From positions 18,449,245 through 18,513,244 of the forward strand of contig CM040761.1 in assembly GCA_022829145.1 (NCBI GenBank): DNA of 64,000 nt, read 5' to 3'. Below, one piece after another: positions 56,401 to 62,902 of this stretch. The notes below the pieces were generated by a model. It worked only from the letters and a program-made list of their open reading frames with translations, ran no database searches and was not told where the DNA came from. Source of the stretch: Albula goreensis (Eukaryota; Chordata; Actinopteri; Albuliformes; Albulidae). Both the position numbers and the translations under genes were made by a program. Numbering within the stretch: the first letter of the stretch is position 1; every line of letters starts with the position of its first letter.

Positions 56401-58695
56401 AACCATGCACTTTACTTTGTTTGCTATTAAGTGATTTTAATTACAGGAATAGAGATACATGGATCTTGTTATTAAAGCATCCACTCAGCTGAATGTGACC
56501 TTACACTGAACTTTCAACAGTGCTTTTCTATGCAGTGTATGAACACACTTTTTGTATAATTATGCATATACAGTTGAATAGCACTCTATGTAATTTTATT
56601 TTTAATGTTTAATGGATGATAATACATCTCTCTAATGAAGGAGTGGTGCTAAGGCACACGTGCAGATTTTCATACTGAAATGTCTTGTGAGATATAAACA
56701 CAAGGGAAGACAAAATAATTCAAACAAAAAATGAAAATGGCTCATATTTTGAAGTAAAATATAGCTTGCATAAAAAGGAATGTATCCCTGTTGAGATGAT
56801 AGAATGTATCAATTCTAAGTACCAATGTGATTCTCCTAATTAAAGTAATGTAAACAAAAAAATGAGTGGTCTAACAGTGGTGACTGAAAATATACCTCTG
56901 AAACTCATTGTGTTATGCAGTCAGTTTTGAGACTGTCAACGCAAATCTGTTTAATGTTCCCATACTGTTTTTTTTTTTTTTTTTTCAAAAACATTATTTT
57001 TCTGCCCCTGTACATGCCAGTGCCTTGTAAATATATCCTGTGACACCCTATAGACTAATATAACCAAATACATTGGTTAGGAAAGCATCTGTCAGGATAG
57101 TGGGCATTTAAACTGGTCTGATGGCTTTCACTTTCACACAGATGGAATTAAATGTCCTTTCTGCAGCTATTATCCTTTTGAATTTTACTCTCCCAGCAGC
57201 CGCTGTCTGTAAAGACAGCATTACAAGGTCCCCTGCCTTTTTTCTGTTCAGGTAGACATATTTTATTCATTGAATCATTCTGCAAAGATTTCTTAACTAT
57301 CTGTGTAACCTTGCTTTTTTTCTGTTTTAGGTCTATCGTCATTCATATACGGCATCCTATATGATTTACAACATTTATACAAGGTAAATGCATTATTTAA
57401 GTGAACAGTAAAATTGTATTATTCGGGATGTTTTTGCCAATAGTATTGAATCCCTCTCTCATCACTTTCACATTCATATCATAATTGTATGCATATTATG
57501 GTCAGAATTATATTATGGTTATTATGTTGATCATTAAGGTCATTCATTGTATAGGTGATTTTGCCTGGTGTCTGCAGTTAGTTTTTTCTCATAGACACAT
57601 TTCAGCTTATATTCCTTCCTGAGAGTGAAAAAAGTGGTTATTTAGGCCAACATAAATCAAAGAACCTGGCCTTTAAAACTGTGCAATCGAGTGAGGAATA
57701 ACAAGTGAAGTCTGCCCTTTTGTTATATATTCATATTTTCACGGAAGGACTAAGATCATCATTAAAAATAAAAAAAAGTTTTAAACCATTATTTTAATTT
57801 CACAGTGCAGCACATTTTATATTCTCCTCTATCCAATTCCCCTCCATTGGCTGCAGTTACTCTCCCTTCCAGTAGATGGCGTGTGTTTGTGTATTTTAAA
57901 GGGAGGTGCTGGAACTGAATCCCCCTGAGGTGCAGAATGCCGTACTCCAGTATGCTGAATGGGGAGTTCAAAGACAGCAGCTGGTAAGCTTTAAATCTGA
58001 TATGCTACCCAACCCACTAACCCATAAGCAGGAATAAACACAGTACCATAAAGCTACTATTTATCAGAAGAAAAAAACACAATGAGTCTTAAGAGCCCTG
58101 TTCCACAAAATGTTGCTAGTTGACAAAGAGCAAAACTGTTATCAATTAAACAGTTGTTTTCTGCAATTCTACCACTTTAGAGGGTACTTGAAACCAAATG
58201 CAAGCTCAGGGATCTCACTGATCAAATTTACTTAGAAATTAGCCATCAAATGGCACAGAATCATTCCAATAAGTATATTTAACCTGAGTTTAATTTTTAC
58301 ATTCTGCATTTCTTTTCAATTTAGTTGGCTTTTACAGCTTAATTGTCAGCAGATTTACTGACGGGTCATTTGACTTTCTCTTGTGTAATAGGGAAATGGG
58401 TTTCAGTTTGTTTTTTTCACATTTTACTGCCTCTCTTTTATGTTTATGTTTTCCCAGATGCCCCTTCATTCACGGTTAACAGGCTGTAGCATTCTGGAAC
58501 CCTGTTGTCTAAATGAATAAAGTTTGCAGTGGGTTTTATTCTGGCATAAGTCAAACCTCCATTATTATGATCCCATTATCATTATGATGGAAGTGAGTGG
58601 CCCAGATGTGGAGAGTACTCACAGAGCATTATTTTGGCACCACGCAGTATCTAACAGAAACAAAAAAAACACATCACTCTGCATGATGATCATAC

Positions 58696-58744
<49 letters not shown>

Positions 58745-61700
58745 TCAACCCATGCTGAGCTGTCACCAGGAAAAAAGAAACAAGTTTTAGAATGAGACAG
58801 AAGAGCTCATCAGAAGAGCCCATGTATCAACTTGAACAAAATAAATTCAGTCCCTTGAAGCAATTCTCAGTGATTGGAAACAGGGTAGTGTGTTCCAGTT
58901 ATCATCAGCCCTCTCTGGTTGTGATGGGTGCTAAGCAATGCATTTTGTCTTGATGCACTCACCAAATAATCCTGCCATAATTTAAAGTGAAACATCTGGC
59001 CCATACAGACAATGGCCCATACAGATTGATGGATAATTTAAAGATATTGTTGAGTCCAGATATATAACACGTAATTAACTTGAGGTTTGTCATAAAAGTC
59101 CAGACAGTAGTAGTCTGGTAATACTTAAAGTACTAACAGCTGAGAAATTTAAGACAGCTCTTGATGTAACAGATGGCCTGGGCTTTTAAATACCAAAAGT
59201 ATTTACGGCTAGAAAAGGATAATTTCTTGGACAAGTCTTCCCTTTTCCCTGCACGGATGACACATATGTGGTTAATGAGAGTGTTGATTGTCATTATCAG
59301 ACATATATAGTACAGGATTTTCCATGCTGCGTTTTTCCCCTGAGATGTTCTATGGTGAAGTGGACACCTGACGTGGCTCTGTCTAATGATGTAAAGCAGC
59401 ATGGTGCTCGTTGCACTATCATGCCAACCAATGAATAAAGAGTGAATCATCAAATCTAGTGACTCACAGACAACACCCACTCAATGGGTCTTAATTTTTA
59501 GAAAAAAAATGTTGTAATTACAAAAATATAGATAGATAAATAAATAAAAATATAGATAATAGATAAATTAATATAGATAAAATTAATAGATGTATAACAA
59601 AAATTAATTGATGAAAGAAAAAAAAACAGAATCATATCATATCTTTGCTCCAGTCCAATCACATAAGGAAAGATAACATTTTTTAAGTGGTTCTTAGTGG
59701 AGACATTTTTTGAATGTTGAGAGGGTGACTGATTGGTATAGATGGAGATTTGTATAAGTTGCATTGGTCAGCAGAGTAACCCCCACCCACTGATGTCTTC
59801 TAAAATCACTTACCACAGGGCCACTAAATTGTGCATTTTATCTCATTATGTACGGCATATTCAAGCCACATCATTTTCGATGCCTTCTTCCCCAGCACTT
59901 GCCTTTGTGATGTGATTACTCTCTAATCAGGATAACTGCTCAGGCTCCATTGTTGGAGGCAAATTCACCTGGGAGCCTGGAGCTAATTCCTGAAATGTTT
60001 CACATCGTTGGCTCCTGTAATTTTTTAGATGAGATATCTTTAACAGTGTACAGCTGTGCTTCTTTGATGATCATCAATTAAGCTCATGAGAGGAAGCAAA
60101 ATGTTCTCAAACTGTTCTACATTCAAATACATAAGTGGAGGTAAATTTGAGATCTAAGGTCTATACTTTATTCCAAAGACTGAATTAAAATTAGTATGAC
60201 TACTCACATTTGGTGTTTCTCAATCTCCTTGCTACTAAAGAATAGTAAATGATACACAACCATCATAAATGTAATAGAAAAACAATGGACTAAATAAAAG
60301 CAGGAGTGATTAAGAGCCCTTTAAATTTTGGGAATTTCGTGTTGGCAGGAAACATCACGACATGCTGCTTATATTACCAGTGTAATTCCCTCATTGTGTT
60401 TTGTCACAACAGGAAAACCTTACATCTGTTTCTGCTTTGTGTCTGTTTGGCTGCATTCCTTCACCCACAGCTCCAACTTACAGTCTACAGCATCCGATTT
60501 CTATGCTTAATGTGGCATAATAGATAATAGAACCTTGTAAATGCTTGGAAAAAGACAAAAAAGCAATAAGACATTGCACCAAGCACAGAATTTTGTGTTT
60601 ACAATACATTTACAATGAAACCTATCTGTCTGTGTTTTGTGTCTTTGTTAATGCCCGTCTCCAGATCTACATATTTGAAAACAACATCTACTATCAATCT
60701 GACGTGAGAGGAAATTCCCTCAGACTGACATCCTCGGGAAAAGAGGGGCTGGTGTACAATGGAATCGCTGATTGGTTATATGAAGGTGGGTAAAGCATGG
60801 GGAATGGGTTTGGTTTGTGTTGGGCATGGTTGTTGAGGTAAAGTCCAAAATCACCATCATCATTACTGGTTTAGTTTTTTTTAGTCATTATAGCACTAGT
60901 TATTCTAAAGTACAGACAACCCCCCGAGTTACGATGGTCCGACTTGCGATTTTTCGACTTTATGATGGTGCAATAGCATCACTTACAGTACAGTATTCAA
61001 TACATTAAGTGGGATGTTCAACACTTTATTATAAAATAGGCTTTGTGTTAATGATTTTGCCCAACTGTAGGCTGATGTAAGCTCTCTAAGCATGTTTAAG
61101 GTTGGCTAGGCGAGGCTGTGATGTTCGGCAGGTTAGGTGTATTAGGTGTATTAAATGTAAGCCCTCTAAGTATGTTTAAGGTTGGCTAGGCGAGGCTATG
61201 ATGTTCGGCAGGTTAGGTGTATCAGGTGTATTAAATGCATTTTTCAGCTTACAACATTTTCCATTTACGATGGGTTTATCGGAACGTAACGCCATCTTAA
61301 TTCGGGAACCATCTGTATCTTTTTAAAAATACAGGTGAGAGTGTAAGCGGTTCCAAGGATTTCATGTAAAGTTGTGTACATTGCATTGCTAGTGACATAT
61401 ATTGTGATACATTGCATATACTGTGACCTATATTATCCGTATTTACAGTTTTGTGTATGTTAGAAGGATTAGATAAATTATAATGTGATAAATGAAGAAA
61501 CATTCAATTATTAAAGCTGTTAGCGTAATAATACATTTTCTTTCATGGAACCACATAAAGTCCTATATTTGTACTAAATGTCTTGTGTATTGTATAATTG
61601 GTTCCATGGAAAGATTAAATATGAGTGAACACAGACTGACGGATTTAGAGCAGCCAAGTTAATTACATTTGGTTGAAGGCAGCCCATTATTTCAACTAGA

Positions 61701-62902
61701 TGCACCCAAATGATCCCGAGATTATGGAGATATTACATGCAAGACGAGGAGGGGAAAGAGACGGCCTCCCTCGAAAATGATATTCCACAATTATGTTTAA
61801 ATTATATATCTCAGGTTTTTCTTGCTTCATTTAGCTTCCGTTGGGGTAAATGTGCCTCCTTCAGTCATCTGGAATGAACAGCAATGTGTGACAGTTCAAT
61901 CAGAGTCCAGATAGTGCCCAGCGTCAGAGAATCTCTCAGCCTTGCGGTGAGACACGCTTGTCCGCTACGGGCGTAATGAAGCGGCATAAATACACGGTTC
62001 TGTGGAGGGCGCTTGGAGAGGCGGAGGCCCGCGAATCCATTTTTCACTACCCACCACCCCCATCCCCCACGGGATCTCAGATTAATTTGCTCGGTCCGCA
62101 TAAGCGATCGGCGTGGACAAGTACCACTGGGACTCAGAGACGCTGCGGCGGCTCAGTGATGGAACCCCCGGCGGGCGCGCTGCGTATCCACGGTGTCAGC
62201 TCACATGTCGGTGCGCATGTGGCGCTTGGCGAGGGGCTGGTGGTATGGCCGTGAACAGCGCAGGCGCAAGGGAGCGGCTCCGGAGCTGGAATGGGCGGGC
62301 GGTGAGAAATACAGCACCGCCCTTTCTCCTGCTCCTTTCTTAAGACTCTGAGCTGCAACGCCTGTGGCTCTCCCAGCAGGATCTGCTGCAGATTTCTGGG
62401 TAGCTCACGGCAGATATCGACCCAACCCATTCCTGTAGACCCTCAAGATCTTGTTTTATAATAGAATTGTATCAGTGGTTTGCCTTGTATGAGAGCAACA
62501 AAAGTTAATGTTGACAAAATATTTTTTTGACATATTGGATTTTTCATGTTCGATTTTAGAATAAAAATAACATACATTGAATGGATGTCACTGTAATGGA
62601 GGTGGATTGTTTTTATCAGAGCTAACCTGCAGAGTTAACACATCTCAGGTCTGCTTGTTTTCTTGCTAAGGGTAACATTGATTCACTTCTATAAGAATGG
62701 GGGTGGGACATTTAACTGTTCACATATATGGGATTTTCTGTTTTCAGAGGAGATCCTGGGGTCCCATGTTGCGCATTGGTGGTCCCCTGATGGAGAGAGA
62801 CTCGCATTCCTGGCCATCAATGACTCCCTGGTGCCGAACATGATCCTCCCTCAGTTTACTGGGGACCAGTACCCCAAAGCTAAGCACTACCCGTACCCCA
62901 AG
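3083..62902 (+). CDS. dpp10: dpp10, spliced coding region (exons 1-9, 3' incomplete)
   Basis: Inactive dipeptidyl-peptidase-like protein 10, a type II plasma-membrane glycoprotein. In known vertebrates it binds Kv4 channel pore subunits, raises their surface expression and speeds their gating. Nine exons join in frame to 282 codons: cytoplasmic tail 1-31, transmembrane helix about 32-55, stalk, then the first beta-propeller blades. Human DPP10 is about 796 residues, so roughly 35% is present. DPP10 rather than DPP6 is indicated by [30 protein letters not shown] and AINDSLVP. N-glycosylation sequons are seen at N63, N88, N109, N117 and N255; the last four sit two residues before the positions reported as glycosylated in human DPP10 (90, 111, 119, 257). 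The two-residue offset equals the difference in exon 1 length. The hydrolase-like domain, where DPP10 lacks the catalytic serine, is outside the window. No frameshift or stop interrupts the exons. Confidence 0.95.
9643..9846. mobile_element. palindromic (foldback) MITE
   Basis: Two arms of about 92 bases, 9643-9733 and 9754-9846, are reverse complements of each other with scattered mismatches. They are separated by about 20 bases. Matching blocks include tggtttagtgactaatcc against its complement near 9810-9830, and cctaaaagaagag against ctcttcttttagg. The outer ends read gggggtattcc and, on the other strand, ggggtatattcc. Almost the whole element is inverted repeat and it has no coding capacity, as in Angel-type foldback elements of fish, whose ends also carry a gtattcca motif. 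I found no clear target duplication. The family name is from memory. Confidence 0.8.
12771..12790. repeat. poly(A) tract, 20 bases
   Basis: A simple A run inside intron 1. No retroposed sequence with a coding or SINE signature is visible just upstream, so it is treated as a simple repeat. Confidence 0.8.
16414..16779 (-). other. unsupported ORF with signal-peptide-like start
   Basis: A minus-strand frame of 121 codons inside intron 1. It opens [20 protein letters not shown], a polar start with one arginine, then a leucine/alanine core resembling a signal peptide, then a Cys- and Pro-containing stretch. An in-frame TGA lies two codons before the ATG. The last third is low-complexity AT-rich sequence ending in HTYI-type residues, so any real exon would stop earlier; a possible donor cag|gtgcca lies near codon 44. 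I recognise no family and see no partner exon. A chance frame in a GC-richer patch is as likely. Confidence 0.15.
17676..17897 (+). other. unsupported small ORF with two hydrophobic segments
   Basis: A 73-codon frame in intron 1, starting [20 protein letters not shown]. It continues with two strongly hydrophobic segments, about residues 26-45 and 47-71, and ends IIWRAFV. The make-up resembles a small membrane protein, but T-rich intron DNA often gives such frames. There is no recognised family, no clear promoter and no splice context. Confidence 0.1.
21040..21338 (+). promoter_or_regulatory. possible alternative promoter and first exon of dpp10
   Basis: A GC-richer patch 1.3 kb before exon 2 carries TATTTAAG at 21132-21139. 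A start codon follows at 21258 with 27 codons ([18 protein letters not shown] then TGTREQKQK), basic and hydrophilic like a cytosolic tail. A phase-0 GT lies at 21339 (aaa|gtacat), which would join in frame to the transmembrane exon. The donor is weak and I recognise no homolog, so this is a candidate only. Confidence 0.2.
21950..22168 (+). mobile_element. tRNA-derived SINE
   Basis: A polymerase III type head is seen. The A-box-like tagtttagtgg is at 21959-21969 and a perfect B box ggttcgaatcc is at 22003-22013, 33 bases apart as in tRNA genes. The cloverleaf does not close as a tRNA, and an unrelated body follows (near 22040-22160, including cgcaaggcccgtggactctg), ending in a T-rich run at about 22160-22168. 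This is the usual layout of a fish tRNA-SINE. The exact ends and family are not determined. Confidence 0.75.
22608..22722 (+). CDS. dpp10: dpp10 exon 2: transmembrane helix
   Basis: The acceptor ctcttgcag precedes gac, and the donor ccag|gtaaaag leaves phase 1. It encodes residues 19-56 and the first base of codon 57. [14 protein letters not shown] is followed by the membrane segment [20 protein letters not shown] and then LLTP. This block is nearly identical to the transmembrane exon of human DPP10 and very close to DPP6. It is shared by all isoforms and anchors the protein as type II. The transmembrane helix is also the part reported to contact the Kv4 voltage-sensor helices. Confidence 0.97.
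22723..24645 (+). other. dpp10: dpp10 intron 2 (1.9 kb)
   Basis: A phase-1 intron from gtaaaagg to ttttccag. It is AT-rich, with a tract of TA and AAT repeats near 24215-24260. A GC-richer patch at 23270-23420 contains ggcagcccagtcctggag and a later ctccagcaca. It may be an old repeat fragment, but I cannot name it. Confidence 0.9.
24646..24741 (+). CDS. dpp10: dpp10 exon 3: stalk
   Basis: The acceptor tttttttccag precedes cggacactt, and the donor aatg|gtgagt leaves phase 1. It encodes the end of residue 57 through N88 and the first base of codon 89: [17 protein letters not shown], then a conserved [11 protein letters not shown]. Human DPP10 has the same LEDLF and [11 protein letters not shown] pattern. 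It holds one sequon (N63-D-T) and the N of a second (N88-E-S, completed in exon 4). This is the juxtamembrane extracellular stalk leading into the propeller. Confidence 0.96.
26978..27068. repeat. (CA)n followed by (TA)n microsatellite
   Basis: About 53 bases of uninterrupted CA, then atatacacat and an AT/GTAT run to about 27068. It is a compound dinucleotide repeat in intron 3. Confidence 0.95.
29386..29480. repeat. (CA)n microsatellite, about 47 units
   Basis: Ninety-five bases of uninterrupted CA between tttggg and tttaaac. It is the longest perfect simple repeat in the window, so length polymorphism is likely. Confidence 0.97.
31422..31492. repeat. 22-bp purine-rich minisatellite, about 3 copies
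   Basis: The block gagagaagcagaggg recurs at 31429, 31451 and 31473, giving a 22-base period with single-base differences. The + strand is almost all purine. Confidence 0.9.
34582..34606. repeat. poly(A) tract, 25 bases
   Basis: The longest of several homopolymers in the introns. Others include A runs near 32612-32629, 43783-43798, 44536-44551 and 53338-53355, and T runs near 28038-28052, 36451-36464 and 56968-56985. None is preceded by sequence that I can identify as a retroposed copy. Confidence 0.85.
41857..42183. repeat. 109-bp tandem repeat, 3 copies
   Basis: Three consecutive units start at 41857, 41966 and 42075. Each contains the landmark attaaaca (41884, 41993, 42102), then a motif like gtcaatgttgctactccaga, a tacagt block, ccattcagtt and gctaatct. 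Units 2 and 3 are closer to each other than to unit 1, which suggests a stepwise duplication. There is no coding role, and I recognise no transposon. Confidence 0.88.
43362..43410. repeat. short hairpin (about 21-bp stem, 5-base loop)
   Basis: The left arm ggcttttggacacaccatct(t) at 43362-43382 pairs with 43388-43410 around the loop aacaa. There is one C/A mismatch and a two-base bulge. The loop is too small for a typical microRNA precursor and the pairing does not extend outward. It may be the core of a decayed foldback element. Confidence 0.7.
46966..47060 (+). CDS. dpp10: dpp10 exon 4: start of beta-propeller
   Basis: The acceptor aatcttccag precedes aatccgag, and the donor ttc|gtaagtg leaves phase 0. 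It encodes residues 89-120: [20 protein letters not shown], then [12 protein letters not shown]. It aligns with human DPP10 DVVYKSENGHVIKLN..TNAT. Two sequons, N109-E-T and N117-S-T, match reported human glycosylation sites. This is the first strand pair of the propeller. Confidence 0.96.
47061..47715 (+). other. dpp10: dpp10 intron 4 (655 bp)
   Basis: A phase-0 intron from gtaagtg to gtcttctag. It contains a possible tRNA-derived relic near 47434-47490 and otherwise AT-rich sequence. Confidence 0.93.
47434..47490 (+). mobile_element. possible degenerate tRNA-derived SINE fragment
   Basis: A block reading accaaggcgcagactgg and then gcaggtttgagtctg resembles the middle and B box of a leucine-type tRNA (B box ggtttgagtc, with one or two changes from ggttcgantc). 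No clear A box or tail was found, so this is a weak call. Confidence 0.35.
47716..47790 (+). CDS. dpp10: dpp10 exon 5
   Basis: The acceptor tgtcttctag precedes gttgct, and the donor aaacag|gtaagc leaves phase 0. It encodes exactly 25 residues (121-145): [20 protein letters not shown] then YHVKQ. The [10 protein letters not shown] core is identical to human DPP10. Because it is 75 bases with both ends in phase 0, skipping it would keep the reading frame. Confidence 0.97.
49539..49588. repeat. (CATT)n microsatellite
   Basis: Fifty bases, about 12.5 perfect tetranucleotide units, between cacctct and gtattg. Confidence 0.96.
50881..50931. repeat. imperfect (TATG/CATG)n microsatellite
   Basis: A tetranucleotide tract mixing atgt and atgc units. 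It produces a spurious Met/Tyr/Cys-rich reading frame. Confidence 0.9.
57331..57383 (+). CDS. dpp10: dpp10 exon 6
   Basis: The acceptor tctgttttag precedes gtctatcg, and the donor acaag|gtaaat leaves phase 2. It encodes residues 146-162 plus two bases of R163: [17 protein letters not shown]. Human DPP10 has IFHYSYTASYVIYNIHTR at this place, and the SYTASY core is shared across the DPP4 family. Confidence 0.96.
57384..57901 (+). other. dpp10: dpp10 intron 6 (518 bp)
   Basis: A short phase-2 intron from gtaaatgc to tattttaaag. Nothing else is recognised in it. Confidence 0.93.
57902..57983 (+). CDS. dpp10: dpp10 exon 7
   Basis: The acceptor gtattttaaag precedes ggaggtg, and the donor cagctg|gtaagc leaves phase 0. 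It completes R163 and encodes residues 164-190: [20 protein letters not shown] then GVQRQQL. Human DPP10 has EVWELNPPEVEDSVLQYAAWGVQGQQL. The G-to-R change (VQGQQ to VQRQQ) is a visible difference in a conserved turn. Confidence 0.96.
58696..58743. repeat. (TGA)16 trinucleotide repeat
   Basis: Forty-eight bases of perfect TGA/ATG units. One frame reads as a run of methionines, which is an artefact of the repeat. Confidence 0.97.
59526..59592. repeat. imperfect (ATAG/ATAA)n AT-rich repeat
   Basis: A low-complexity tract of atag and ataa units. Its complement reads as an Ile/Tyr-rich frame that is not a gene. Confidence 0.85.
60665..60785 (+). CDS. dpp10: dpp10 exon 8
   Basis: The acceptor cccgtctccag precedes atctac, and the donor gaag|gtgggt leaves phase 1. 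It encodes residues 191-230: [20 protein letters not shown], then [10 protein letters not shown] and [10 protein letters not shown]. The ENNIYY and [14 protein letters not shown] blocks match human DPP10. The exon ends inside the family's double-glutamate motif (WLYEEE). In active DPP4 these glutamates hold the substrate N-terminus; here they are retained although the DPP10 family is inactive. Confidence 0.97.
60913..61315 (+). mobile_element. Tigger/pogo-like MITE (Tc1-mariner superfamily)
   Basis: About 403 bases starting CAG and ending CTG, flanked by TA on both sides (60911-60912 and 61316-61317). The ends form an imperfect inverted repeat of about 24 bases: cagacaaccccccgagttac on the left, and cagatggttcccgaattaag on the complement of the right. 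The interior (gttacgatggtccgactt, aaaataggctttgtgtta, gatgttcggcaggttagg) closely resembles, from memory, a Tigger-class repeat. There is no transposase, so it is non-autonomous. It carries an internal tandem duplication (see separate entry). Confidence 0.8.
61075..61234 (+). repeat. 80-bp tandem duplication inside the MITE
   Basis: Two units, 61075-61154 and 61155-61234, each begin atgtaagc and end near gtgtattaa. They differ at only a few bases, so the duplication is younger than the element or was fixed in its source copy. Confidence 0.92.
61900..62345. promoter_or_regulatory. intronic CpG island, promoter-like
   Basis: A sharp GC- and CpG-rich block in AT-rich surroundings, ending about 400 bases before exon 9. 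It contains dozens of CpGs, for example ccggcgggcgcgctgcg near 62168-62184. NRF1-like sites are tgcgcatgt (62212-62220) and gcgcaggcgca (62258-62268). An Sp1-like gggcgggcgg is at 62293-62302, and a TATA-like cataaata is near 61985. Frames of about 98 codons exist on both strands but look like GC-rich chance frames. It may be an internal promoter, an enhancer island or an antisense RNA start; the sequence does not decide. Confidence 0.55.
62748..62902 (+). CDS. dpp10: dpp10 exon 9 (last complete exon in window)
   Basis: The acceptor tctgttttcag precedes aggagatcc, and the donor cccaag|gtaaag leaves phase 0. It encodes residues 231-282: [20 protein letters not shown], then [20 protein letters not shown] and [12 protein letters not shown]. 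Human DPP10 reads [23 protein letters not shown] here, and WWSP.G is a hallmark of the DPP4 family. It carries the sequon N255-D-S. The next exon, expected to start with AG.VNP, lies beyond the window. Confidence 0.97.

Larger units (their letters stand above)
47791..57330 (+). other. dpp10: dpp10 intron 5 (9.5 kb)
   Basis: A phase-0 intron from gtaagcccc to tctgttttag. AT-rich; it holds a CATT and a TATG microsatellite and a few homopolymers. Near 54890-54925 the phrase tttttcagtctcatg is duplicated. No gene or named transposon is seen. Confidence 0.92.
57984..60664 (+). other. dpp10: dpp10 intron 7 (2.7 kb)
   Basis: A phase-0 intron from gtaagctt to cccgtctccag. It holds a TGA trinucleotide repeat and an AT-rich ATAG/ATAA tract. 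A stretch near 59930-60080 (containing ctctaatcaggataactgct) has the look of non-simple, possibly conserved sequence, but that is only an impression. Confidence 0.92.
60786..62747 (+). other. dpp10: dpp10 intron 8 (2.0 kb)
   Basis: A phase-1 intron from gtgggtaaag to tctgttttcag. It contains a complete Tigger-like MITE in its first part and a CpG-rich island in its last part, separated by AT-rich sequence. Confidence 0.93.

Noticed and set aside
58524..58790. Plus-strand frame with a long run of methionines.
   Set aside because: The run is the TGA/ATG trinucleotide repeat read in one frame.
62134..62430. 98-codon frames on both strands in the intron 8 CpG island.
   Set aside because: GC-rich sequence has few stops, so long frames arise by chance. 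There is no recognised domain, and the frames on both strands overlap.
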